From Mangrovimonas aestuarii (lineage in GTDB: Bacteria; Bacteroidota; Bacteroidia; Flavobacteriales; Flavobacteriaceae): a stretch of DNA of 64,000 bases. Both the position numbers and the translations under genes were made by a program. The first letter of the stretch is position 1. The number at the start of each line of letters is the position of its first letter. This document shows, piece after piece, positions 44,247 to 52,477 of the stretch. A model generated the notes under the pieces. The model did not search any database. It was not told the origin of the DNA and was given only the letters and a program-made list of their open reading frames with translations. The DNA lies in the NCBI RefSeq assembly GCF_028767185.1, contig NZ_JARACK010000007.1:157964-221963 (forward strand). Direction: 5' to 3'.

Positions 44247-45518
44247 TTGTCAACATATAAACCCGGTCTGGATTACGCCAAAGAACAAGACCAAAACGAT
44301 CCGTTAGCCAAGTACAGAGAGCAATTTCATATTCCAACAGACAATAATGGAAACGAACTGGTTTACCTCTGCGGAAATTCACTTGGATTACAACCCAAAA
44401 CAACCAAAGAATACTTAAATCAAGAGCTTGAAGATTGGGCTAAATTAGGTGTGGAAGGTCATACCGAAGCTAAAAACCCATGGTTACCTTACCACGAGTT
44501 CCTTACCGAGAGTATGGCTAAGGTAGTAGGCGCGAAACCTCTAGAGGTTGTAGTAATGAATACCCTTACTGCAAACCTTCATTTTATGATGGTTTCATTT
44601 TACAAACCTACCAAACAACGCTATAAAATTGTGATTGAAGCCGATGCTTTCCCTTCGGACAAGTATGCTGTAGAGTCGCAATTACGCCATCATGGTTTTG
44701 ACGATAAAGAAGGTTTAATCCTTTGGAAAGCGAGAGAAGATGAAGAGCTGGCTCGTTTTGAAGATCTGGAAGCTATCCTAAATGAACAAGGTGATGAAAT
44801 CGCCTTATTGCTTATTGGCGGTGTAAACTATTATACAGGTCAGTATTTCGACTTAAAGAAAATCACCGAACTAGGTCATAAACACGGTTGTGTTGTTGGA
44901 TTCGACTGTGCCCATGGCGCAGGAAATGTTGAATTGAACCTTCACGATTCTGGAGCCGACTTTGCAGTTTGGTGTACTTATAAATACTTGAACTCAGGTC
45001 CAGGAAGTTTGGGTGGATGTTTCGTTCACGAACGTCATGCCTATAACAAAGACCTTAACCGCTTTACTGGTTGGTGGAGCCACAACAAACAAACACGCTT
45101 TAACATGCGCCATGAGTTTGATGTGATTCCAGGTGCCGAAGGTTGGCAATTAAGCAATCCTCCTATCCTATCGATGGCTGCCATTAGGGCTTCATTGGAT
45201 ATTTTTAACGAAGTAGGAATTAAAAAACTTAACGAAAAGTCCAGAAAACTTACCGGTTACTTTGAATACCTTCTTGGTCAATTGAACAATCCAAACATCA
45301 GAATCATTACTCCTACAAACACAGAGGAACGTGGATGTCAATTATCCATCCAGGTTAAGAATGCTGATAAGGGCCTTCATAAAAAGCTTACCGAAGCTGG
45401 TGTAATTAGCGATTGGAGAGAGCCGGATGTAATCCGTTGTGCTCCTGTGCCACTTTACAATTCGTTTGTAGATGTTTACAATATGGTTGAAAAACTGAAA
45501 GCGATTTTAAATGACTAA
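44247..45518 (+). CDS. kynU: Kynureninase
   Basis: KynU is a PLP enzyme that splits kynurenine or 3-hydroxykynurenine into anthranilate or 3-hydroxyanthranilate plus alanine. The 423-residue protein has LVYLCGNSLGLQPKTT, NTLTANLHFMMVSFYKPT, FDCAHGAGNVELNLHD and CTYKYLNSGPGSLGGCFVHE with the PLP-binding Lys in the YKYLN segment, followed by RFTGWWSH. The start is TTG at 44247, giving the family's MSTYKP-like beginning. Eight bases overlap the kmo start. Confidence 0.95.
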   Translation: MSTYKPGLDYAKEQDQNDPLAKYREQFHIPTDNNGNELVYLCGNSLGLQPKTTKEYLNQELEDWAKLGVEGHTEAKNPWLPYHEFLTESMAKVVGAKPLEVVVMNTLTANLHFMMVSFYKPTKQRYKIVIEADAFPSDKYAVESQLRHHGFDDKEGLILWKAREDEELARFEDLEAILNEQGDEIALLLIGGVNYYTGQYFDLKKITELGHKHGCVVGFDCAHGAGNVELNLHDSGADFAVWCTYKYLNSGPGSLGGCFVHERHAYNKDLNRFTGWWSHNKQTRFNMRHEFDVIPGAEGWQLSNPPILSMAAIRASLDIFNEVGIKKLNEKSRKLTGYFEYLLGQLNNPNIRIITPTNTEERGCQLSIQVKNADKGLHKKLTEAGVISDWREPDVIRCAPVPLYNSFVDVYNMVEKLKAILND

Positions 45519-46914
45519 TAAAGATAACATACTCATTATAGGTGCCGGACTTTGCGGTTCGCTTTTGGCGTTACGTATGGGACAACGTGGCTATAATGTT
45601 ACCGTATACGAAAAACGTCCAGACCTACGTAAAGTAGACATTAGTGCTGGTCGTTCCATCAACTTGGCATTTTCCGACAGAGGAAATAAAGCCATGAAAT
45701 TGGTGGGTATAGAAAATAAAGTTGAAGAATTATGTATCCCTATGAACGGGCGTATGTTACACGACCGCAAAGGAAATACCATGCTTTCCCCATACAGTGG
45801 TCGCGAGCATGAATATATTAATTCCGTATCCAGAGGTGGATTGAACGCTTTGTTGTTAGATGAAGCCGAAGCCTTGAATAACGTAAACATCGTGTTCAAC
45901 AAAAAATGTACAGGAGTTGATTTTGAAAATACTCAGGCTACATTTTACGATTACGACACAAAAACCGATACCACTGTTAATGCCGATGTTATCATTGGTA
46001 CTGACGGAGCTGGATCGGTATTGAGAAAAAGTTATTATTTAGGTAAGAAGTTTCTATTTAGCTTTTCTCAAAACTACCTTACCCATGGGTATAAGGAACT
46101 TTGTATTCTTCCGACTGAAAACGGAGATTACAAAACCTATAAAAACGCACTCCATATTTGGCCGAGAGGTGATTTTATGCTGATAGCACTCCCTAACCTA
46201 GATGGTAGTTTTACGGTAACGCTATTCTTGAGTTTTGACGATGGGGAATATAATTTCAATAACCTGACAAATCCAGAAATTGTTGAAGAGTTCTTTAAAA
46301 AGGAATTCCCGGACGCGTTGGAATTGATGCCGGATTTGGCTGAAGATTTCTTCGATAACCCAACATCACCATTGGGAACTGTAAAATGTTCACCATGGCA
46401 CTATAAAGGGAACACACTTTTAATGGGTGATGCCGCTCATGCCATAGTACCTTTCTACGGACAAGGGATGAACGCTTCATTTGAAGACGTTGTAGAATTC
46501 GATCAGGTATTGGATCAGTACGAAGGCGATTGGGACATGGTATTCAAATCCTACGAAAAAACCCGTAAAAAAGATACCGATGCCATTGCCGACTTGGCTA
46601 TCGACAACTTCTTCGAAATGCGTGATCATGTCGCGAATCCTATTTTCCAACAAAAGCGCAAAATCGAAATGACCCTTGAAAACACATTCCCGACAGAATA
46701 TTCATCGAAATATTCTTTGGTAACTTTCAATGAAGATATTGGGTATTTAGAGGCAATGAGCCGTGGTCGTGCCCAGGATAAAGCTATCCTGAACATGTTG
46801 GCAGACGAAACCATTTCACCTGAAGATGACCCAAAAGTCATTTTAGAAAAAGTAAAAACAGAAACCGAAAATATATTGGACGAAGATCGCATTGCTAAAA
46901 CCATGCATCACTAA
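45511..46914 (+). CDS. kmo: Kynurenine 3-monooxygenase
   Basis: KMO is an FAD and NADPH enzyme that hydroxylates kynurenine to 3-hydroxykynurenine. The 467-residue protein has the FAD-binding [36 protein letters not shown], the internal [13 protein letters not shown] and the [20 protein letters not shown] motif. A C-terminal membrane helix typical of the eukaryotic enzyme is absent, as usual for bacterial forms. It overlaps kynU, and a RidA gene follows. Confidence 0.95.
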   Translation: MTNKDNILIIGAGLCGSLLALRMGQRGYNVTVYEKRPDLRKVDISAGRSINLAFSDRGNKAMKLVGIENKVEELCIPMNGRMLHDRKGNTMLSPYSGREHEYINSVSRGGLNALLLDEAEALNNVNIVFNKKCTGVDFENTQATFYDYDTKTDTTVNADVIIGTDGAGSVLRKSYYLGKKFLFSFSQNYLTHGYKELCILPTENGDYKTYKNALHIWPRGDFMLIALPNLDGSFTVTLFLSFDDGEYNFNNLTNPEIVEEFFKKEFPDALELMPDLAEDFFDNPTSPLGTVKCSPWHYKGNTLLMGDAAHAIVPFYGQGMNASFEDVVEFDQVLDQYEGDWDMVFKSYEKTRKKDTDAIADLAIDNFFEMRDHVANPIFQQKRKIEMTLENTFPTEYSSKYSLVTFNEDIGYLEAMSRGRAQDKAILNMLADETISPEDDPKVILEKVKTETENILDEDRIAKTMHH

Positions 46915-46930
46915 TCCTAAAAGCTGTAGA

Positions 46931-47353
46931 ATGATTATGAGTACAGGAAAAGTAATTGAAGGAAAAGCAACCCCACGTGGAGCATATCCACATATCAAGC
47001 GCGTTGGCGACTTTATTTTTGTGTCGGGAACAAGTTCTCGTAGACCGGATAACACTTTTGAAGGTGTTGAAGTTGATGAACTTGGAACTACCAACCTAGA
47101 TATTAGAAAGCAAACTAAAGCTGTTCTGGAGAACATCAACGATATTCTTAAAGAGGAAGGAGCTAGTCTTGCTGATGTTGTCGATGTGACTACCTTCTTG
47201 GTGAACATGAACGATTTTGGTGGTTACAACGAAGTTTACGGTCAGTTTTTCGAAAAAGGTTCTGGGCCGACTAGAACCACTGTAGCCGTGCACCAATTAC
47301 CTCACCCACACCTTTTAATTGAGATTAAGGTGATGGCGTATAAAAAACAGTAA
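46931..47353 (+). CDS. RidA-family protein, probable 2-aminomuconate deaminase
   Basis: From the ATG at 46931 (an ATG at 46937 is equally possible) the protein is 140 residues with [31 protein letters not shown], a [20 protein letters not shown] stretch and the [20 protein letters not shown] end, the RidA/YjgF fold with its conserved Arg. In kynurenine and 2-nitrobenzoate pathways such proteins hydrolyse 2-aminomuconate to release ammonia. The assignment rests on context. The family also includes general enamine deaminases. Confidence 0.82.
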   Translation: MIMSTGKVIEGKATPRGAYPHIKRVGDFIFVSGTSSRRPDNTFEGVEVDELGTTNLDIRKQTKAVLENINDILKEEGASLADVVDVTTFLVNMNDFGGYNEVYGQFFEKGSGPTRTTVAVHQLPHPHLLIEIKVMAYKKQ

Positions 47354-47398
47354 AAAGAGTATTAGGGAATTGCCCTCGGCAACCTAAATAAAGAGGCT

Positions 47399-48841
47399 AT
47401 GAAAACCATTCAAAACTATATAAACGGACAATACGTTAACCCCATTGAAGACCAATGGATAGACAACTATTGTCCGGCAACTGGGGCTATTTACGGAAAG
47501 ATTCCAAACTCATCCCAAAAGGATGTCACTGAGGCACACAAGGCTGCAAAAGAAGCATTTCCTAGATGGTCGCAAACCACATTGGAAGAGCGCAGCAGAA
47601 TCCTAATTAGGATTTCTGAGTTATTGGAAGCTAATCTGGAACGCTTTGCAAAAGCAGAAAGTGAGGATAACGGTAAACCCGTATCCCTAGCAACTACTGT
47701 TGATATTCCGAGAGCTGCTAGCAACTTCCGCTTTTTTGGAAATGCTATTACCCAGTTTGCTAGTGAAAGTCATGAAAGTGTTGGGCAAAATGCGGTGAAC
47801 TACACCCTTCGCCAAGCCATTGGTGTTGTTGGATGTATTTCGCCTTGGAACCTTCCACTTTACCTGTTCACTTGGAAAATAGCTCCGGCTTTGGCTGCAG
47901 GAAACTGTGTCGTTGCCAAACCTAGCGAAGTAACTCCTATGACAGCTTATATGCTGGGAGAGATTTGTAATGAAGCTGGATTACCAGAAGGCGTTTTGAA
48001 TATTGTCCATGGTTTGGGTGGATCGACCGGTCAAGCTATTATTGAACATCCAGATATCAAGGCTATATCATTTACGGGAGGAACTGCAACCGGTGCACAT
48101 ATTGCAAGAGTTGCAGCACCTATGTTCAAAAAACTGTCGTTGGAATTGGGTGGTAAGAACCCAAACATGATTTTTGCCGACTGTGATTACGACGATATGT
48201 TGAACACTACTGTTCGTTCATCTTTTGCAAATCAGGGACAGATCTGTTTGTGTGGCAGCCGTATTTTTGTTGAAAAACCTATTTACGACAAATTTAAAGC
48301 AGACTTTGTTGCAAAAGTACAAGCACTTAAAGTAGGGCATCCATCAGATGACAGCACCAATATTGGTGCTTTGGTTTCTAAACCACATATGGAAAAAGTT
48401 CAGGAGTACATCAATATTGCAAAAGAAGAAGGTGGCACTGTACTTTGTGGTGGTAATGAAGTTACAATTGAAGGTTTTGAAAACGGTTACTACTTACAAC
48501 CAACCGTTATAGAAGTCCCTACAGATGAATGCCGCGTAAACCAAGAAGAGATTTTTGGTCCAGTTGTTACAATTATGCCTTTTGAAACCGAAGAAGAAGT
48601 ATTGGAAATGGCCAATAAAGTGAAGTATGGTCTTTCTTCTACCCTTTGGACAAACGACTTAAAGCGTACTATGCGCATGAGTAATAAAATACAAGCTGGA
48701 ATTGTTTGGGTAAACACTTGGATGATGCGTGACCTTCGCACACCATTTGGAGGCGTAAAAGCTTCTGGTGTAGGACGTGAAGGTGGTTTTGAAGCCTTAC
48801 GTTTCTTTACCGAACCTAAGAATGTTTGTATAAAATATTAA
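47399..48841 (+). CDS. Aldehyde dehydrogenase, probable 2-aminomuconate 6-semialdehyde dehydrogenase
   Basis: The 480-residue enzyme starts MKTIQNYINGQYV and has GCISPWNLPLYLFTWKIAPA, AGNCVVAKPSEVTP, FTGGTATGAHIA, the catalytic Glu region LSLELGGKNPNMIF, the catalytic Cys in GQICLCGSR and FGPVVTIMPF. These are the ALDH family motifs. The semialdehyde of aminomuconate is the expected substrate because the enzymes that make it are encoded in the same run. Its product would be 2-aminomuconate. Confidence 0.88.
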   Translation: MKTIQNYINGQYVNPIEDQWIDNYCPATGAIYGKIPNSSQKDVTEAHKAAKEAFPRWSQTTLEERSRILIRISELLEANLERFAKAESEDNGKPVSLATTVDIPRAASNFRFFGNAITQFASESHESVGQNAVNYTLRQAIGVVGCISPWNLPLYLFTWKIAPALAAGNCVVAKPSEVTPMTAYMLGEICNEAGLPEGVLNIVHGLGGSTGQAIIEHPDIKAISFTGGTATGAHIARVAAPMFKKLSLELGGKNPNMIFADCDYDDMLNTTVRSSFANQGQICLCGSRIFVEKPIYDKFKADFVAKVQALKVGHPSDDSTNIGALVSKPHMEKVQEYINIAKEEGGTVLCGGNEVTIEGFENGYYLQPTVIEVPTDECRVNQEEIFGPVVTIMPFETEEEVLEMANKVKYGLSSTLWTNDLKRTMRMSNKIQAGIVWVNTWMMRDLRTPFGGVKASGVGREGGFEALRFFTEPKNVCIKY

Positions 48842-48886
48842 AGAATTTAAATTAAAAAACATCACCACTTTTAGTGGGCAATACAT

Positions 48887-49672
48887 ATGAACTTAAACCT
48901 AAATAGTAAAAATGCATTGGTTTGCGGAAGCACCCAAGGAATTGGAAGATGCTCTGCCATAGCCCTAGCAGAAGAAGGGGCTAACATTACCTTAGTAGCC
49001 AGAAATGAAGAAAAGCTAAAAGAAGTATTGGCTGAATTGCCTAACAATGGTCAGACTCATAATTATATCGTAGCAGACTTTACAAATCCTGAGGATTTAA
49101 AAGCGAAAATTGAAGCTTTCATCTCAGAAAACTACGGTTTCCATATTCTAATTAACAATACTGGAGGCCCAAAAGCTGGTCCTATTTTCGATGCGGATAT
49201 TAGCGAATTCGAACAAGGCTTTAAACAACATATTGTTTGCAACCATATTTTAGCACAAGCTGCTGTACCATTTATGAAATCAGAAGGTTATGGTAGAATT
49301 ATTAATGTGATTTCTACTTCGGTAAAAGAACCTATCCCTGGTTTAGGAGTTAGTAACACCATTAGAAATGCCGTTGCAAATTGGAGTAAGACCCTTGCCA
49401 CTGAACTTGGCGGTTTCGGTATTACGGTTAACAATGTGCTTCCTGGATTTACAGATACAGAGCGTTTAACACAAATTATAAAAAACAAAGCTGCTAAAGC
49501 CAATACAACCGAAGAGGAAATGGCCAATACCATGAGAGGCTATGTTCCTGCTGGTCGATTTGCCAAGCCTGAAGAAACAGCCAATGCTGTAACGTTTTTA
49601 GCCAGTGAAGCAGCCTCATATATCAATGGAATTAATCTTCCTGTTGATGGTGGACGCACAAAAAGTTTGTAA
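48887..49672 (+). CDS. SDR-like oxidoreductase with an altered active site (BKR-like)
   Basis: The 261-residue protein has the Rossmann start ALVCGSTQGIGRCSAIALAE, LINNTGGPKAGPI, IINVISTSVKEPIPGLGVSN and the end YINGINLPVDGGRTKSL. The position of the catalytic YxxxK holds SNTIRNAV: Tyr becomes Asn and Lys becomes Asn. The Ser of the tetrad is present. This matches the BKR-like SDR subgroup known to lack the standard tetrad. Its position between the aldehyde dehydrogenase and the dioxygenase suggests a pathway role, such as handling aminomuconate, but this is inference. Confidence 0.85.
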   Translation: MNLNLNSKNALVCGSTQGIGRCSAIALAEEGANITLVARNEEKLKEVLAELPNNGQTHNYIVADFTNPEDLKAKIEAFISENYGFHILINNTGGPKAGPIFDADISEFEQGFKQHIVCNHILAQAAVPFMKSEGYGRIINVISTSVKEPIPGLGVSNTIRNAVANWSKTLATELGGFGITVNNVLPGFTDTERLTQIIKNKAAKANTTEEEMANTMRGYVPAGRFAKPEETANAVTFLASEAASYINGINLPVDGGRTKSL

Positions 49673-49688
49673 CTTTACCTTTTAACCT

Positions 49689-49764
49689 GCGTGAGGGATT
49701 GAAGCTAGCTACTATGTAGCGCGTAAAGCCCGACTACAAGCGAGAAACGCTTTGTAGACACGCC
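49689..49764. repeat. Structured Bacteroidota intergenic repeat (GCGTGAGGGATTGAAG...AGCCCGAC family)
   Basis: The element opens GCGTGAGGGATTGAAG and contains GCGTAAAGCCCGAC, the hallmark words of a dispersed intergenic repeat I recognise from many Flavobacteriia genomes. Paired segments are visible: GCGTG (49689-49693) with CACGC (49759-49763) as an outer stem, GCTAC with GTAGC as a small hairpin, and CTACAAGCG with CGCTTTGTAG as a longer hairpin with one bulge. It lies between two genes of the kynurenine operon on the coding strand. Confidence 0.75.
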
Positions 49765-49778
49765 TAAAAAATATTGTA

Positions 49779-50300
49779 ATGAGCAAATTAGTATCACCTC
49801 TTAACTTCAAGGAATGGATTGATGAACACCGCCACCTTTTAAAGCCTCCTGTAGGTAATAAATGTGTGTGGGACGACGGTGATTTTATTGTAATGGTGGT
49901 TGGCGGACCAAATAGCCGTAAAGACTATCATTATAATGAAACTCCAGAGTTTTTCTATCAGGTTGAAGGCGACATGGTATTAAAAATTATAGATAACGGC
50001 GTGCCTAAAGACGTTCATATTAAAGAAGGTGATATTTACCTTTTACCTCCTAAAGTTCCACACTCTCCGCAAAGAGGTGCAAATACCGTGGGATTGGTAA
50101 TAGAGTATCCTCGTGCTGAAAATATGATGGACGCTTTGGAATGGTATTGTGAAAACTGTAACGAACAGTTGTACCGTGAGAAATTCGCATTGGACAACAT
50201 AGAAACAGATATGCCAATTATTTTCGATCAATATTATAGCAACACCGAAAAGCGCACCTGTAAAAAATGTGGTTCGGTTATGGAACCACCAAAAAAATAG
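49779..50300 (+). CDS. haaO: 3-hydroxyanthranilate 3,4-dioxygenase
   Basis: HAO opens the ring of 3-hydroxyanthranilate to give ACMS. The 173-residue cupin has the expected iron ligands His51, Glu57 (HYNETPEFFYQ) and His95 (PPKVPHSPQRG), with Arg47 and Arg99 placed for substrate binding. The C-terminus carries the second, rubredoxin-like metal site of bacterial forms: CENC (Cys124, Cys127) and CKKC (Cys161, Cys164). Length is typical. Confidence 0.95.
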   Translation: MSKLVSPLNFKEWIDEHRHLLKPPVGNKCVWDDGDFIVMVVGGPNSRKDYHYNETPEFFYQVEGDMVLKIIDNGVPKDVHIKEGDIYLLPPKVPHSPQRGANTVGLVIEYPRAENMMDALEWYCENCNEQLYREKFALDNIETDMPIIFDQYYSNTEKRTCKKCGSVMEPPKK

Positions 50301-50345
50301 ATCTATTAAAAAACCCAATAAAACGCTCTTAGTTAGACCATAAAT

Positions 50346-51428
50346 ATGAAACGTAAACTTCGCATAAACGGGCACTCTCACCTACTTCCTTACCCTGAAG
50401 AAATTCCGCAGTTCATGAAAGACAAAGGAATTTTCTGGGTAGATAAAGACAGAAAGTTCATGCTACAAAAAGATTGGAGCCGCCCAGTTACCGATTCCAG
50501 CTTTTTCCTGAACGAGAAGTTAGAGTGGATGGAACGCTATAAAATAGACCATGCCGTTGTGCTTAACCTATCGCAACTTTACGGTAACGGTCTTCGTGTT
50601 GAAGAGATGAAGCAAGCTTTGCGTTTTCAAAACGATTTTAATGCTAAGATTCAACATGATAATCCAAGCAAGTTTACTTCTGGGTTTGTGGTGCATCCTG
50701 GTTTTGTGCGTGGTGCCCTTTGGGAAATTGAACGTTGTGTAGAGGAATTGGGCATGCAATTATTGTGTTTGCCTACCCACTACATGGATACCATTGGTAC
50801 TTGGCGTTGTATTTTTGATGAGGAAAACGAACCGATTTTCGAATTGGCTAGCAAATATAATTTGGCTGTAGAAGTACATCCATACGATGGAGAGAAGTTC
50901 ATTAAATTGGAAAACACCTCTTGGCGTTTTCACTTAATCTGGATGTTGGCTCAGTGTGCTGATGCATACCACTTCCTTACCCTAAACGGTTATCAAGACA
51001 GATTCCCTGGAATGCGCGTTTGTTTTGCGCATGGTGGACAGTTGGCTCAGATAAACCTAGGAAGAAGAATACAGGGGTTCGATGGTCGTCCGGATTTATT
51101 TGAAGGCAAGCATCACCCACGTAAGGCTGTAGGCCATAAAAATATTTTCTTCGACACCTTGGTTCACGATACAGGATCGTTAAAACTCCTTATTGAAAAC
51201 CAAACCTCTAAACAAGTGCTTATGGGGCTTGATGACCCCTATCCACTTGGTGAGATGGAAAGCATTAAGCAATCGTCTTACCCTGGTAAGATATTGGATT
51301 TGGCTATGGAGCGCAACATCATCAATCAAGCCGAATACGATGCCATTTGGGAGGACAACGTTATCCGATGGTTATGCGGTGATGATGAAGAAGCTAAAAA
51401 GAAATTGGTTAACAGAATTCTATCGTAA
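50346..51428 (+). CDS. 2-amino-3-carboxymuconate-6-semialdehyde decarboxylase (amidohydrolase family)
   Basis: ACMSD removes CO2 from ACMS, steering carbon away from quinolinate/NAD and toward complete breakdown. The 360-residue amidohydrolase starts KLRINGHSHLLPYPEE, whose HxH is the first metal motif, and has FVVHPGFVRGALWEIERCVE, HPYDGEKF, CFAHGGQLAQINLGRRIQGF, then MGLDDPYPLGEME with the conserved Asp. Its stop overlaps the start of the next gene (TAATG). Confidence 0.92.
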   Translation: MKRKLRINGHSHLLPYPEEIPQFMKDKGIFWVDKDRKFMLQKDWSRPVTDSSFFLNEKLEWMERYKIDHAVVLNLSQLYGNGLRVEEMKQALRFQNDFNAKIQHDNPSKFTSGFVVHPGFVRGALWEIERCVEELGMQLLCLPTHYMDTIGTWRCIFDEENEPIFELASKYNLAVEVHPYDGEKFIKLENTSWRFHLIWMLAQCADAYHFLTLNGYQDRFPGMRVCFAHGGQLAQINLGRRIQGFDGRPDLFEGKHHPRKAVGHKNIFFDTLVHDTGSLKLLIENQTSKQVLMGLDDPYPLGEMESIKQSSYPGKILDLAMERNIINQAEYDAIWEDNVIRWLCGDDEEAKKKLVNRILS

Positions 51429-52069
51429 TGCATTTTATTCCTGAAGCATTGGACAACTATGTGGTAGCGCATAGTGAAAATGAACCAGAATTATTACAAA
51501 AACTAACAAGGGAGACCTTCCAAAAGATACTCCAACCAAGAATGCTCAGCGGCCACTATCAAGGCCGCGTTTTGAGCATGATGTCTAAATTGGTACAACC
51601 AAGGAACATTTTGGAAATAGGAACCTATACTGGTTATTCTGCTTTATGTCTTGCTGAAGGGATGAAAAAAGATGGTGTGTTACATACCATCGATATTAAT
51701 GAAGAACTGTTCGATTTCCAAAAGAAATACTTTGACCAATCTGAGTATAAAAACCAAATTGTTCAGCATTTAGGAAATGCCTTGGAAATAATTCCTGAGT
51801 TGGAACTTAACTTCGACTTAATTTTTATTGATGCCGACAAGGATAACTACCCGAAATACTTTGATATTGTAATTGACAGATTAAACCCTGGCGGAATTAT
51901 ACTGTCTGATAATGTATTGTGGAGTGGTAAGGTTATTGAGAAATTAAAACCTGATGATGAGTCTACAAAAGCGCTTTTAGAGTATAATAAACTCCTTAAA
52001 GAAGATCCTAGAATAGAAACAGTTCTTCTGCCAATTAGAGATGGATTGACCATTAGCCGAAAGCTTTAG
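51428..52069 (+). CDS. Class I SAM-dependent O-methyltransferase (COMT-like)
   Basis: The 213-residue protein has the SAM-binding start NILEIGTYTGYSALCLAEGM, LHTIDINEELFDFQ, the metal and substrate region DLIFIDADKDNYPKYFD, and GGIILSDNVLWSGKV. It is the Mg-dependent catechol-type methyltransferase fold. It overlaps the ACMSD stop by one base, so it is likely co-translated. Aminophenol intermediates of this pathway are plausible substrates, but the family is also present in many flavobacteria outside such operons. Confidence 0.88.
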   Translation: MHFIPEALDNYVVAHSENEPELLQKLTRETFQKILQPRMLSGHYQGRVLSMMSKLVQPRNILEIGTYTGYSALCLAEGMKKDGVLHTIDINEELFDFQKKYFDQSEYKNQIVQHLGNALEIIPELELNFDLIFIDADKDNYPKYFDIVIDRLNPGGIILSDNVLWSGKVIEKLKPDDESTKALLEYNKLLKEDPRIETVLLPIRDGLTISRKL

Positions 52070-52105
52070 TCAATTAATACATCATTCCCTAAAAAATTAT
52101 AAGGA

Positions 52106-52396
52106 TTACATTTTACGACGGATAGAGCCTGTAAAATCCTCTAAATCGTCCTTAACCTTTTGTACCTCGTCGTTAAGTTCTTTCGTTATATCGGTATCTA
52201 TACCGTGTTTTTCTGCGCTCTTTGTTACTTCATGCTTAATATCGTTAGTAGCATTTTTTATCATGCGCATTCCCTTTCCTAGTCCTTTGGCTATTTCAGG
52301 AATTTTATCGGCTCCAAAAACCATTACCACTATAAATAGGATAAAGGTAATTTCTGCACCGCTTATAAAAAGTAATATGGCTCCATGTTGTATCAC
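52106..52396 (-). CDS. tatA: Twin-arginine translocase TatA/TatE-type subunit
   Basis: The 96-residue protein has an N-terminal membrane helix (about 10-28, LLFISGAEITFILFIVVMVF), the Tat hinge FGADKIPEIAKGLGKGMR, an amphipathic helix and an acidic tail. It forms the Tat pore for folded proteins. No tatC is nearby. It is convergent with the methyltransferase gene. Confidence 0.9.
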   Translation of the reverse strand: MIQHGAILLFISGAEITFILFIVVMVFGADKIPEIAKGLGKGMRMIKNATNDIKHEVTKSAEKHGIDTDITKELNDEVQKVKDDLEDFTGSIRRKM

Positions 52397-52432
52397 ACTG
52401 CAAATATACTGAGTAGTTTATTGATAATAAAA

Positions 52433-52459
52433 AAAGCCGACTTTAAAAAAGTCGGCTTT
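52433..52459 (-). terminator. Terminator of the M1 peptidase operon
   Basis: AAAGCCGACTT-TAAAA-AAGTCGGCTTT with a minus-strand T-run (TTTTTTTATT) lies 18 bases after the M1 peptidase stop. Confidence 0.88.
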
Positions 52460-52477
52460 AAGTAAAATTTATGGTTC

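Noticed and set aside
49673..49778. Riboswitch or integron attC site suggested by the hairpins between the SDR and dioxygenase genes
   Set aside because: The words match a known dispersed Bacteroidota repeat. No attC R boxes, integrase gene or ligand-binding core of a known riboswitch is present.
44247..52069. A new defence or secondary-metabolite system
   Set aside because: Each gene fits the known kynurenine/ACMSD route or a common accessory family. There is no toxin, nuclease, helicase, NRPS or PKS module.
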